From contig URCA01000003.1 in assembly GCA_900546265.1 (NCBI GenBank), positions 1 through 64,000 of the forward strand: DNA of 64,000 nt, written 5' to 3'. Positions 1 through 7,224 of this stretch are shown here, one piece after another (position 1 is the stretch's first letter; every line of letters begins with the position of its first letter). Below the pieces are notes generated by a model. The model did not search any database and was not told the DNA's origin. It was given only the letters and a program-made list of their open reading frames with translations. The position numbers were made by a program, and so were the translations under genes. Source of the DNA: an uncultured Oscillospiraceae bacterium (GTDB taxonomy: Bacteria; Bacillota; Clostridia; Oscillospirales; Acutalibacteraceae).

Positions 1-367
1 AACGCGGCGGAATGGCAAAATTCACAGGCTGAGGCGGGGGGGGTTCGCTCCCCCTCACCTTAAGCGCCGGCCACACCGTCCCCGCGTTCCACACCAGCAT
101 CAGCAGCCACAGCAGAAGATACGGCTTCACCCAGTAGCGGATGGCGATCATCCCCGCGGCCGCTCCGCTCAGGGCGTTGGCGGCGCTGAGGAGAACGGCT
201 GCCGCCGTCTGCACGCCGGTATAAGCCATGACCGGATCCTTAAAGCGCCAAAGGGCGCCGCTGTCCGGCGACAGCCCGCCCAGCGCCCCCGCCGCCAGAC
301 CAAGGAGTGTAAAAACCGCCCAGCAGCTCACCAGAAACCAATACTCCCGCGAAAAGGTCTTTTTCAT
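1..367 (-). CDS. Small membrane protein, partial (runs off the left edge)
   Basis: The frame opens at an ATG at 367, preceded by a GAGAGGG ribosome binding site, and stays open through base 1, giving at least 122 residues. Three hydrophobic segments are visible, near residues 10-30, 48-72 and 78-98, with Trp and aromatic residues at their edges. A Pro-rich stretch follows the last one. It starts 26 bases after the argC stop, so it probably ends the arginine operon transcript. I do not recognise the family. It has a passing resemblance to Trp-rich TspO-type proteins, but the diagnostic TspO motifs are absent. Confidence 0.6.
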   Translation of the reverse strand, partial: MKKTFSREYWFLVSCWAVFTLLGLAAGALGGLSPDSGALWRFKDPVMAYTGVQTAAAVLLSAANALSGAAAGMIAIRYWVKPYLLLWLLMLVWNAGTVWPALKVRGSEPPPPQPVNFAIPPR

Positions 368-393
368 CTCGAGCCCTCTCTTTCGATCGGCTG

Positions 394-1428
394 TCAGAAC
401 GCCGGAGGGATCATGTCGATGCCGGTTTCCTCCGGCAGACCGAACAGGATGTTCATGTTCTGTATCGCCTGACCCGCCGCCCCCTTGACCATGTTGTCGA
501 TGACCGAGGTGACGATGAGCAGGCCGGTGTGTTCGTCGGCATACAGCTGGATGTCGCAGTAGTTGGAGCATTTGACGTGGCGGATATCCACCCCCACGCC
601 GGCGGGCAGCACCCGGACGAACCGCTCGTCCCGGTACGCCTGCTCATAGGCGGCGCGCACCCCCTCCAGTGTGACGCCGGGCTTCATCCGGGCGTATATG
701 GTGGACAGGATCCCCCGGTTAACCGGCAGCAGGTGGGGCACAAAGGTCACCGTGGCCGCCCGGCCCGCTACTTTAGACAACGTCTGTTCGATCTCGGGGG
801 TATGGCGGTGGGCCGCCACCTTATAGGCGGAAAACGCCTCGTTGCACTCGGGGAAATGGGTGCCCTGGGTGGTTTTCCGCCCCGCGCCGGTGGTGCCCGA
901 TTTGGAGTCGCAGACAATGCCCTCCGCCTCGACGAGGCCGTCCCGCAGCGCGGGGGCCAGTCCCAGCGCGATGCTGGTGGGGTAGCAGCCGGGGTTGCCC
1001 ACCACCTGCGCCCCGGCGATGGCCTTCCGGAACAGCTCGGGCAGTCCGTAGGGCGCCGCCTCGTGCAGCGCGGGATGGCGATACTCGCAGCCGTACCACG
1101 TGGTATAGGCCTGCGGATCCTCCAGCCGGAAATCCGCTCCCAAATCGATGAATTTCTTGCCCGCCTTCACGCAGGCGGCCGCGGTGTCCTGCGACAGCCC
1201 GTGGGGCAGGGCGGCGAACACCACGTCGCTTTTGGCCAGAACCTCGTCGGCCGATTCGCACACCAGGGGGCAGATCTCCCGCAGGGAGGGATACACCTCC
1301 CACAGCGCCTGCCCCTCAAAGGAGACCGAACCGACGGCCGCCACCTGCGCCCCCGGATGCCGAAGCAGCAGCCGCGTCAGTTCCACGCCGGCGTAGCCGG
1401 TGGCCCCCAGTATCCCCGCTTGTATCAT
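394..1428 (-). CDS. argC: N-acetyl-gamma-glutamyl-phosphate reductase
   Basis: This enzyme reduces N-acetylglutamyl phosphate to the semialdehyde with NADPH, the third step of arginine synthesis. At 344 residues it has the normal length. The N-terminus carries the Rossmann motif GATGYAGVEL, the active-site Cys lies in GNPGCYPTS (near residue 147), and HRHTPEIEQ in the second half fits the family's catalytic His. The ATG overlaps the argH stop by four bases (ATGA), so the two genes are translationally coupled. Other steps (argJ, argB, argD, argF) are not in the window. Confidence 0.97.
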   Translation of the reverse strand: MIQAGILGATGYAGVELTRLLLRHPGAQVAAVGSVSFEGQALWEVYPSLREICPLVCESADEVLAKSDVVFAALPHGLSQDTAAACVKAGKKFIDLGADFRLEDPQAYTTWYGCEYRHPALHEAAPYGLPELFRKAIAGAQVVGNPGCYPTSIALGLAPALRDGLVEAEGIVCDSKSGTTGAGRKTTQGTHFPECNEAFSAYKVAAHRHTPEIEQTLSKVAGRAATVTFVPHLLPVNRGILSTIYARMKPGVTLEGVRAAYEQAYRDERFVRVLPAGVGVDIRHVKCSNYCDIQLYADEHTGLLIVTSVIDNMVKGAAGQAIQNMNILFGLPEETGIDMIPPAF

Positions 1429-2834
1429 AGGTCGTTCCTTCCTTTATCCGTTCTTGCCGCCAATTCTTCCGCCAGCGCCCGCACCCGCTCGGCCTGGGCG
1501 CGGACGTTTTCAGGGGCCGGGCCGCCGTACACCCGCCGCAGCGCGGCGCAGCGTTCCAGCGAAATGGTCTCGAACACCCCTTCGTCAAACAGCTCGCACA
1601 CCGCCCGGTAGTCCTCCAGCGGCAAGGTCTCCAGCGTCAGGCCCCGCTCGATGCACCGGGCCACCAGGGTGCCGGTGGCCTTGTAGGCGTCCCGGAAGGG
1701 CAGCCCCTTGCCCACCAGATAGTCGGCGCAATCGGTGGCGTTGATGAAACCACCCGCCGCCGCCCGCCGCATGTTGTCCGGCAGCACCTTCATGGTGTCC
1801 ACCATGGGGATAAACGCGGTCAGGCACATGCACACCGTGTCCAGCGCGTCGAAAATCGCTTCCTTGTCCTCCTGCATGTCCTTGTTGTAGGCCAGCGGCA
1901 GCCCCTTGAGAACGGTCAGCAGGGTCATCAAATCGCCGAACACCCGTCCGGCCTTCCCCCGCACCAGCTCGGCGATGTCGGGGTTTTTCTTCTGGGGCAT
2001 GATGGAGGAGCCGGTGGAAAACGCGTCGTCCAGCTCGATGAATTTGAACTCCCAGGAGCACCACAGGATAATCTCCTCCGAGAAGCGGGACAGGTGCACC
2101 ATCACGAGGGAGAGGGCCGCCGCCAGCTCCACCGCGAAATCCCGGTCGGACACGCCGTCCAGGGAATTGGCGGTCACCCCGTCCATGCCCAGGGCCGCCG
2201 CTACCGCCTCCCTGTCCAGGGGATAGGTGGTGGAGGCCAGGGCACTGCTGCCCAGCGGGGAGACGTTCATGCGTGCCGCCGCGTCGTCCAGACGGCCGAT
2301 GTCCCGCAGGAACATCTCCGCATAAGCCAGCAGATGGTGGCCGAAGGTGATGGGCTGGGCCCGCTGCAAATGGGTGTAGCCCGGCATGATGGTGCCGGCA
2401 TGCGTCAAGGCCTTGTCGCTCAAGACCCGGATCAGATCGCACAGCTGACCCCGCAGGGGCGCCACCGCCCCCCGCAGGTACAAGCGGATGTCCAGCGCCA
2501 CCTGGTCGTTGCGGCTGCGCCCGGTGTGCAGGCGCTTGCCCGCGTCCCCGATGCGGGCGGTCAGCTCGCCCTCGATGAAGGTGTGGATGTCCTCCGCCTG
2601 CGGGTCGATGATGAGTGTCCCCGCGCGCAGGTCGGCGGCGATGCCCGCCAATCCATCCCGGATGGCCTCCCCGTCGGCGGCGGAGAGGATCCCCTGCTGC
2701 GCCAGCATGGCGGCGTGGGCCATGCTGCCCGCGATATCCTCCTGCGCCATCCGGCTGTCAAAGGCAATGGAGGAATTGAAGTCGTTGGTTTTCTGATCGA
2801 TTTCCTTCTGAAACCGTCCGGCCCATAATTTCAT
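1425..2834 (-). CDS. argH: Argininosuccinate lyase
   Basis: Cleaves argininosuccinate to arginine and fumarate, the last step of the pathway. The chosen ATG at 2834 gives 469 residues starting MKLWAGRF, the usual ArgH N-terminus, with an AAAGGAG site 8-9 bases upstream. A longer in-frame extension has no ribosome binding site and no homology. The fumarase-superfamily signature GSSIMPQKKNPD is intact, as are HTGRSRNDQ and TFGHHLLAY. It is separated from the upstream hydrolase gene by a perfect 32-bp palindrome and couples by overlap to argC. Confidence 0.97.
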   Translation of the reverse strand: MKLWAGRFQKEIDQKTNDFNSSIAFDSRMAQEDIAGSMAHAAMLAQQGILSAADGEAIRDGLAGIAADLRAGTLIIDPQAEDIHTFIEGELTARIGDAGKRLHTGRSRNDQVALDIRLYLRGAVAPLRGQLCDLIRVLSDKALTHAGTIMPGYTHLQRAQPITFGHHLLAYAEMFLRDIGRLDDAAARMNVSPLGSSALASTTYPLDREAVAAALGMDGVTANSLDGVSDRDFAVELAAALSLVMVHLSRFSEEIILWCSWEFKFIELDDAFSTGSSIMPQKKNPDIAELVRGKAGRVFGDLMTLLTVLKGLPLAYNKDMQEDKEAIFDALDTVCMCLTAFIPMVDTMKVLPDNMRRAAAGGFINATDCADYLVGKGLPFRDAYKATGTLVARCIERGLTLETLPLEDYRAVCELFDEGVFETISLERCAALRRVYGGPAPENVRAQAERVRALAEELAARTDKGRNDL

Positions 2835-2873
2835 GGTCGCGCTCCTTTGAAACTGGTTCTTATTTTGTAAATG

Positions 2874-2905
2874 CGCATAGGGCACGGCGCGCCGTGCCCT
2901 ATGCG
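2874..2905. terminator. Perfect 32-bp palindrome between hydrolase gene and argH
   Basis: The two 16-base arms are exact reverse complements with no loop bases, starting CGCATAGGGCACGGCG. It sits between the hydrolase stop (2911) and the argH start (2834). There is no strong T-run on either side, so it may be an RNA-processing, stabilising or partial-termination hairpin inside the operon rather than a full terminator. Confidence 0.5.
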
Positions 2906-2910
2906 TATCG

Positions 2911-3564
2911 TTATCCCTTCCGGTGGGACAGCAGCCAGTCGGCCAGCGCCGAGCCGGCATACGCCCGCTCCCAGCTGTCGTGCCCGACTCCCTCGAAGAC
3001 GGTCAGCCGGGCGCTGCCGCCCCGCTCGTTGACCCGTTCCACCATGCGGACGCTCTCGTCGAGGGGCACCGTGTCGTCCTTGTCTCCGTGGAAGCACCAG
3101 ACCGGCACCTGCCGCAGCGCCTCGCCGTACCAGCAGATTCCCGTCCCGCAGACAGGGGCGATGGCGGCGAACCGTTCCGGATTGGCCATGGCCCACAGCC
3201 ATGTGCCGGTGCCGCCCATGCTCAAGCCGGTCAGATACACCCGGTCGGCGTCCACCCGCAGGCGGTCGAGCAGCCCGTCCAGAAAATCGTTTAAGGACTC
3301 GATGTACCCGCCCCAGTATTTGTCCGCCGGGCATTGAGGCGCCGCCAAAAGGAAGGGGAATTCCTCCCCCGCCGCCGCCCGGCGCAGAAAGCCGTGACGG
3401 CACAGCACGTCGTAGTCGTCGCCCCGCTCCCCCGCCCCGTGGAGCATCACCACCAGGGGCCACCGTTTGTCCGGCAGGGCGTCGTAATCCTGGGGAAGCG
3501 CCAGCACATAGGGGAAGGAAAGCCGCCGGGTCACCGCCCGATCTTCCCGCAGCCGTTCCAGCAT
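2911..3564 (-). CDS. Alpha/beta hydrolase (PHB-depolymerase/esterase-like)
   Basis: A 217-residue single-domain serine hydrolase without a signal peptide, so probably cytosolic. The catalytic triad can be read: nucleophile Ser in GLSMGGTG (near residue 114), Asp in HGDKDDTVP (near 161) and His in GVGHDSW (near 195). The oxyanion region VVMLHGAGERG is typical of the LpqC / prolyl-oligopeptidase-like esterases. Its ATG lies four bases after the argG stop and argH follows, so it is embedded in the arginine operon. No known arginine-pathway step needs it. The substrate is unknown; an ester or peptide hydrolase is all that can be said. Confidence 0.85.
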   Translation of the reverse strand: MLERLREDRAVTRRLSFPYVLALPQDYDALPDKRWPLVVMLHGAGERGDDYDVLCRHGFLRRAAAGEEFPFLLAAPQCPADKYWGGYIESLNDFLDGLLDRLRVDADRVYLTGLSMGGTGTWLWAMANPERFAAIAPVCGTGICWYGEALRQVPVWCFHGDKDDTVPLDESVRMVERVNERGGSARLTVFEGVGHDSWERAYAGSALADWLLSHRKG

Positions 3565-3568
3565 CGGC

Positions 3569-4783
3569 TTATTTCCGCCCCTGCTTCAGGGCCTGCACCT
3601 TGATCGGCAGGCCGAACAGGTTGATGAAGCCCTGGCTGTCCATCTGGTCATACACCTCGTCCTCGTCGAAGGTGGCGATTTCCTCGTCATACAGCGAATA
3701 GGGGGAGGTAACGGAGGCCAGAATCATGTTGCCCTTGTACAGCTTGAGCTTTACGTCGCCGGTCACATGCTCCTGGGTGCTGTCCACGAAAGCGGACAGG
3801 GCCTCCCGCAGAGGGGTGAACCACTGGCCGTAATACACCAGCTCCGAGAACTTGCCCGCCACCATCTGCTGCTTGTAATGCTGGGTGTCCCGGTCGAGAC
3901 AGAGGGTCTCCAGCACCTCGTGCGCCTTGTACAGGATGGTGCCGCCGGGGGTCTCGTACACGCCGCGGCTCTTCATGCCCACCAGCCGGTTCTCCACCAT
4001 GTCCACCAGGCCGATGCCGTTCTCGCCGCCCAGCTTGTTGAGCTTTTCGACCATGCCCACGCCGTCCAGCTTTTCCCCGTCCAGGGCCACCGGCACACCC
4101 TTTTCAAAGGACAGGGTGATGTAGGTCGCCTTGTCGGGCGCCTTCTCGGGGGACACGCCCATTTCAAGAATCTCGTCATATTTCGGCTCGTTGGCCGGAT
4201 CCTCCAGATCCAGTCCCTCGTGGGACAGATGCCACAGGTTCTTATCCTTGGAGTAATTGGTCTCCCGGGTGATGTTCAGGGGCACATGATGCGCCTCGGC
4301 GTAAGCGATCTCCTCCTCCCGGGATTTGAGATCCCAAATCCGCCAGGGGGCGATGATTTTCATGTTCGGGGCAAAGGCCTTGATGGCCAGCTCAAACCGC
4401 ACCTGGTCATTCCCCTTGCCGGTGCACCCGTGGCAGATGGCGTCCGCCCCCTCGGCCAAGGCGATTTCCACAATCCGTTTGGCGATAATGGGGCGGGCGA
4501 AGGAGGTGCCTAGGAGGTATTGGTTTTCGTATACGGCGCCGGCTTTCAGGGTCGGATAAATATACTCTTCCACGAATACCTTCTTAAGATCCTCTATGTA
4601 CAGCTTGGAGGCGCCGGTGGCTTTGGCTTTTTCTTCCAGACCGGTCAGCTCTTTGCCCTGGCCCACGTCGGCCGCGACCGCGATCACCTCGCAGTTGTTG
4701 TAGTTTTCCTTCAGCCACGGGATAATAATAGAGGTATCCAGCCCTCCGGAATACGCCAGGACTACCTTTTTGATCGACTCCAT
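3569..4783 (-). CDS. argG: Argininosuccinate synthase
   Basis: Joins citrulline and aspartate using ATP. The ATG at 4783 (MESIKKVVLAYSGG) gives 404 residues, the family norm, with an AGGAAG ribosome binding site. An upstream in-frame ATG at 4846 would add 21 residues and is not supported. The PP-loop AYSGGLDTS, the block CHGCTGKGNDQVRFE and the substrate-binding TNYSKDKNLWH are all present. It is the first gene of the argG-hydrolase-argH-argC unit, and a promoter and ArgR-like palindrome lie upstream. Confidence 0.97.
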   Translation of the reverse strand: MESIKKVVLAYSGGLDTSIIIPWLKENYNNCEVIAVAADVGQGKELTGLEEKAKATGASKLYIEDLKKVFVEEYIYPTLKAGAVYENQYLLGTSFARPIIAKRIVEIALAEGADAICHGCTGKGNDQVRFELAIKAFAPNMKIIAPWRIWDLKSREEEIAYAEAHHVPLNITRETNYSKDKNLWHLSHEGLDLEDPANEPKYDEILEMGVSPEKAPDKATYITLSFEKGVPVALDGEKLDGVGMVEKLNKLGGENGIGLVDMVENRLVGMKSRGVYETPGGTILYKAHEVLETLCLDRDTQHYKQQMVAGKFSELVYYGQWFTPLREALSAFVDSTQEHVTGDVKLKLYKGNMILASVTSPYSLYDEEIATFDEDEVYDQMDSQGFINLFGLPIKVQALKQGRK

Positions 4784-4846
4784 GCCAGCAGCTTCCTTTC
4801 TGTTTGCTTTTGTTCGCTTTTGTGCGATTTCGTTGCCTTTTTTCAT

Positions 4847-4875
4847 ATTATAAGCGCCGTTGTGCGGTTTTGCAA
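4847..4875 (-). promoter_or_regulatory. Candidate sigma-A promoter of argG
   Basis: Read on the minus strand there is a TATAAT -10 at 4852-4847 and a TTGCAA -35 at 4875-4870, with a 17-base spacer. Transcription would begin near 4840, about 57 bases before the argG ATG. Confidence 0.55.
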
Positions 4876-4976
4876 GAGGGAAAAACGCATATTTATGCTA
4901 TCCCGCCTATTTTTGTCACCCTGACCAAGTTTGCAATAAACAGGCGGTATTTTCCCATATTTCTTCACCACCACGC

Positions 4977-5032
4977 TATACATTATGCATTTAAAAATGA
5001 ATAATTATACATTTTAAGATGCATAATGTATA
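4977..5032. promoter_or_regulatory. 56-bp near-perfect palindrome with ArgR/AhrC box-like centre
   Basis: Two 30-base arms overlap by the central AATT and differ at only three positions. Each begins TATACATTATGCAT. The centre, TGAATAATTATACA, matches the ArgR consensus TGAAT-4N-ATTCA with one mismatch. It also holds symmetric promoter-like elements: on minus, TATACA-17-TATAAT (5032-5004), and a weaker mirror on plus. It lies between the divergent argG and Na+/Pi genes. Arginine-dependent repression is inferred. Confidence 0.6.
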
Positions 5033-5176
5033 CCCGCCTCCGCGAATATTTGATAAAAAGATCGATTTTTTTGATATTTAACACGCCCTTAACAAAGCCT
5101 TGTTATAGTTTTAAAGAATTTTTGCTTCCTAAATCGCTCGGTTTCTGGCGGCGGGGAGGCATAACGGGGTGTTTGC

Positions 5177-6796
5177 TTGAACTATACGCATGTGTTGACC
5201 CTGCTCGGCGGGCTGGGGATGTTCCTGTTCGGCATGAAGCTGATGGGCGACGGCCTGGAGCTGGTGGCGGGCTCCCGCCTCAAGGGGCTGCTGGAGAAAA
5301 TCACCTCCAACCCATTGCTGGGCATTCTGGTGGGCGTGGTGGTCACCGGGGCCATCCAGTCCTCCTCGGCCACCACCGTCATGGTGGTCGGCTTCCTCAA
5401 CGCCGGGCTGCTTAAGCTCGAGCAGTCGGTGTATATCATCATGGGGGCCAACATTGGCACCACGGTGACCAGCTTCCTCATCGGGCTGAAAATCAACGCC
5501 ATCGCGCCGGTGCTGATTTTTATCGGCGTGATCTTCGTGGTGTTCATCAAGAAGAAATTCTTGCAGCATCTGGGCATGGTCATCGTGGGCTTCGGCATCC
5601 TGTTCACCGGCATGGAGGGCATGTCCAGCGCCATGGTGCCCCTGCGGGAGATGCCGGCGTTCCGCGAGCTGATGGTCAAGTTCTCCAACCCGGTGCTGGG
5701 AATCCTGGCGGGCGCGGTGCTCACGGCGGTCATCCAGTCCTCCTCCGCCTCGGTGGGCATCATCCAGGCCCTGGCCGCCAGCGGCGCGGTCACCCTGCCG
5801 GGCGTCATCTTCATCCTCTTCGGCCAGAACATCGGCACCTGCGCCACGGCCATGCTCGCCTCCATCGGCACCAACCGGGCCGGCAAGCGGGCGGCCATGA
5901 TGCACCTGATGTTCAACGTCATCGGCACCATCCTGTTCATCCCCATCTGTCTGCTGCTTCATTATCCGGAATTCATCATGCGGCTGACCGATAATCCGGA
6001 GATGCAGATTTCCTACGCCCACATCGGCTTCAACATCGTCACCACCGTCATCATGTTCCCCTTCGCCCAGCTGCTGGTCAAGCTGTCCCAGAAGCTGATC
6101 CCCGGCAAGGATTCGGAATATGAGGAGATGCGGCTCCATTTTCTGGACGAGCGCATTCTGGGCACCCCGTCCATCGCGGTGGCCCAGGTGATCAAGGAGG
6201 TGGAGCGGATGGCCCACATCGCCCGCAACAATTTCCAGCTGGCGATGCTGACCTTCTTCGCCCCCAACAAGGAGTCGCAGCAGCTCATCAAGCAGAATGA
6301 GCAGGTCATGAACTACCTCAACCACAACATCACCAGCTACCTGGTCAAAATCCACGCCATGGACCTGACCGAGGAGGACAGCCGGGTGGTGGGCAACCTG
6401 TTCCACGTGGTCAACGACCTGGAGCGGGTGGGCGACCACGCGGAAAACATCCTGGAATACGGCGAATTCGGCGGGGACGCGCCCCCCTTCTCGGACTCCG
6501 CGCTGACCGAGCTTCGAGACATGGGAGACCGGGTGCTGAAAATCATCGACGAGTCCATCGACTACTTCCTGCACCGGCACCCGGACAAGGAGCTGTCCGG
6601 CGCCATCCTCGCGCAGGAGGAGGAGATCGACGATCTGGTGGTGGAGCTGCGCAACCATCACGTGGAGCGGCTGGGCAAGATGGAATGCACGCCGGCAGTG
6701 GGCATGCTGTATGTGGACATTCTCACCGACCTGGAGCGGGTCTCCGACCACGCAACCAACATCATGTACGCCGCCTACGACAACGACGGCGCGTGA
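5177..6796 (+). CDS. Na+/phosphate cotransporter with C-terminal PhoU-like domain
   Basis: A NptA/YjbB-type carrier of 539 residues. The N-terminal ~310 residues contain the two inverted family repeats with the QSSSAT and QSSSAS motifs (near residues 59 and 189) and about eight membrane helices. The C-terminal ~200 residues form a helical PhoU-like region containing two DLERVxDHAxNI motifs. The best start is TTG at 5177, because MNYTHVLTLLGGLGMFLFGMK aligns with the family N-terminus. A GGGGAGG site is somewhat distant. It imports phosphate (or a related anion) with sodium. It stands alone, with a strong bidirectional terminator after it. Confidence 0.93.
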   Translation: MNYTHVLTLLGGLGMFLFGMKLMGDGLELVAGSRLKGLLEKITSNPLLGILVGVVVTGAIQSSSATTVMVVGFLNAGLLKLEQSVYIIMGANIGTTVTSFLIGLKINAIAPVLIFIGVIFVVFIKKKFLQHLGMVIVGFGILFTGMEGMSSAMVPLREMPAFRELMVKFSNPVLGILAGAVLTAVIQSSSASVGIIQALAASGAVTLPGVIFILFGQNIGTCATAMLASIGTNRAGKRAAMMHLMFNVIGTILFIPICLLLHYPEFIMRLTDNPEMQISYAHIGFNIVTTVIMFPFAQLLVKLSQKLIPGKDSEYEEMRLHFLDERILGTPSIAVAQVIKEVERMAHIARNNFQLAMLTFFAPNKESQQLIKQNEQVMNYLNHNITSYLVKIHAMDLTEEDSRVVGNLFHVVNDLERVGDHAENILEYGEFGGDAPPFSDSALTELRDMGDRVLKIIDESIDYFLHRHPDKELSGAILAQEEEIDDLVVELRNHHVERLGKMECTPAVGMLYVDILTDLERVSDHATNIMYAAYDNDGA

Positions 6797-6885
6797 GGGG
6801 ACAAGCTTAGCGCTGACGGAAAGGTCTCATAAAAGAAACTATTGAAAAATAAATTAATGGTAGCAAATCGCAAAAGAAAACCATA

Positions 6886-6954
6886 GATAATTAAAAAAAA
6901 TGACGCTTTCCAACGCCTGCAGAGGTCGTGGAAAACGTCATTTTTTTAATTATC
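6886..6954. terminator. Bidirectional rho-independent terminator
   Basis: A long stem in which TGACG and TTTCCA pair with TGGAAA and CGTCA, flanked by A8 on the left and T7 on the right and extended by GATAATT/AATTATC. It ends the Na+/Pi transporter transcript. The rest of 6797-7224 is AT-rich, with no gene seen. Confidence 0.85.
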
Positions 6955-7117
6955 TTATCATAAAAGCTTTTGTAACAGCCCCATTTAAATTTATCGGAAG
7001 AGAATTCCTGTCTTCCAATATCATTCTTACAATATTTTTACCGTTCAACAGTCTTTGCGTATTTGCATAAATTTAAAAGTATGTTTTTATAATTGTATCC
7101 GATGATCACAAAAATCG

Positions 7118-7149
7118 TTGACAAATATCAATTTTTGAGTAATTATAGT
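7118..7149 (+). promoter_or_regulatory. Possible promoter of the secreted-protein gene
   Basis: A perfect TTGACA at 7118-7123 is followed by AATTAT after 17 bases (7141-7146) or TATAGT after 20 bases (7144-7149). The surrounding region is very AT-rich, so chance matches are likely. The assignment rests mainly on the intact -35 box. Confidence 0.4.
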
Positions 7150-7224
7150 ATATATGGAATATCATTCCTTTTTTATAAAATAGAAGGCAATTGTTTTATT
7201 ATAAAATAGAGGGGAAGACAAAAA

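Noticed and set aside
2835..2960. N-terminal extension of argH upstream of 2834
   Set aside because: It would run through the 32-bp palindrome and lacks similarity to ArgH N-termini.
4784..4846. N-terminal extension of argG to the ATG at 4846
   Set aside because: The ATG at 4783 has a good ribosome binding site and gives the family-standard N-terminus. The extension overlaps the expected transcription start region.
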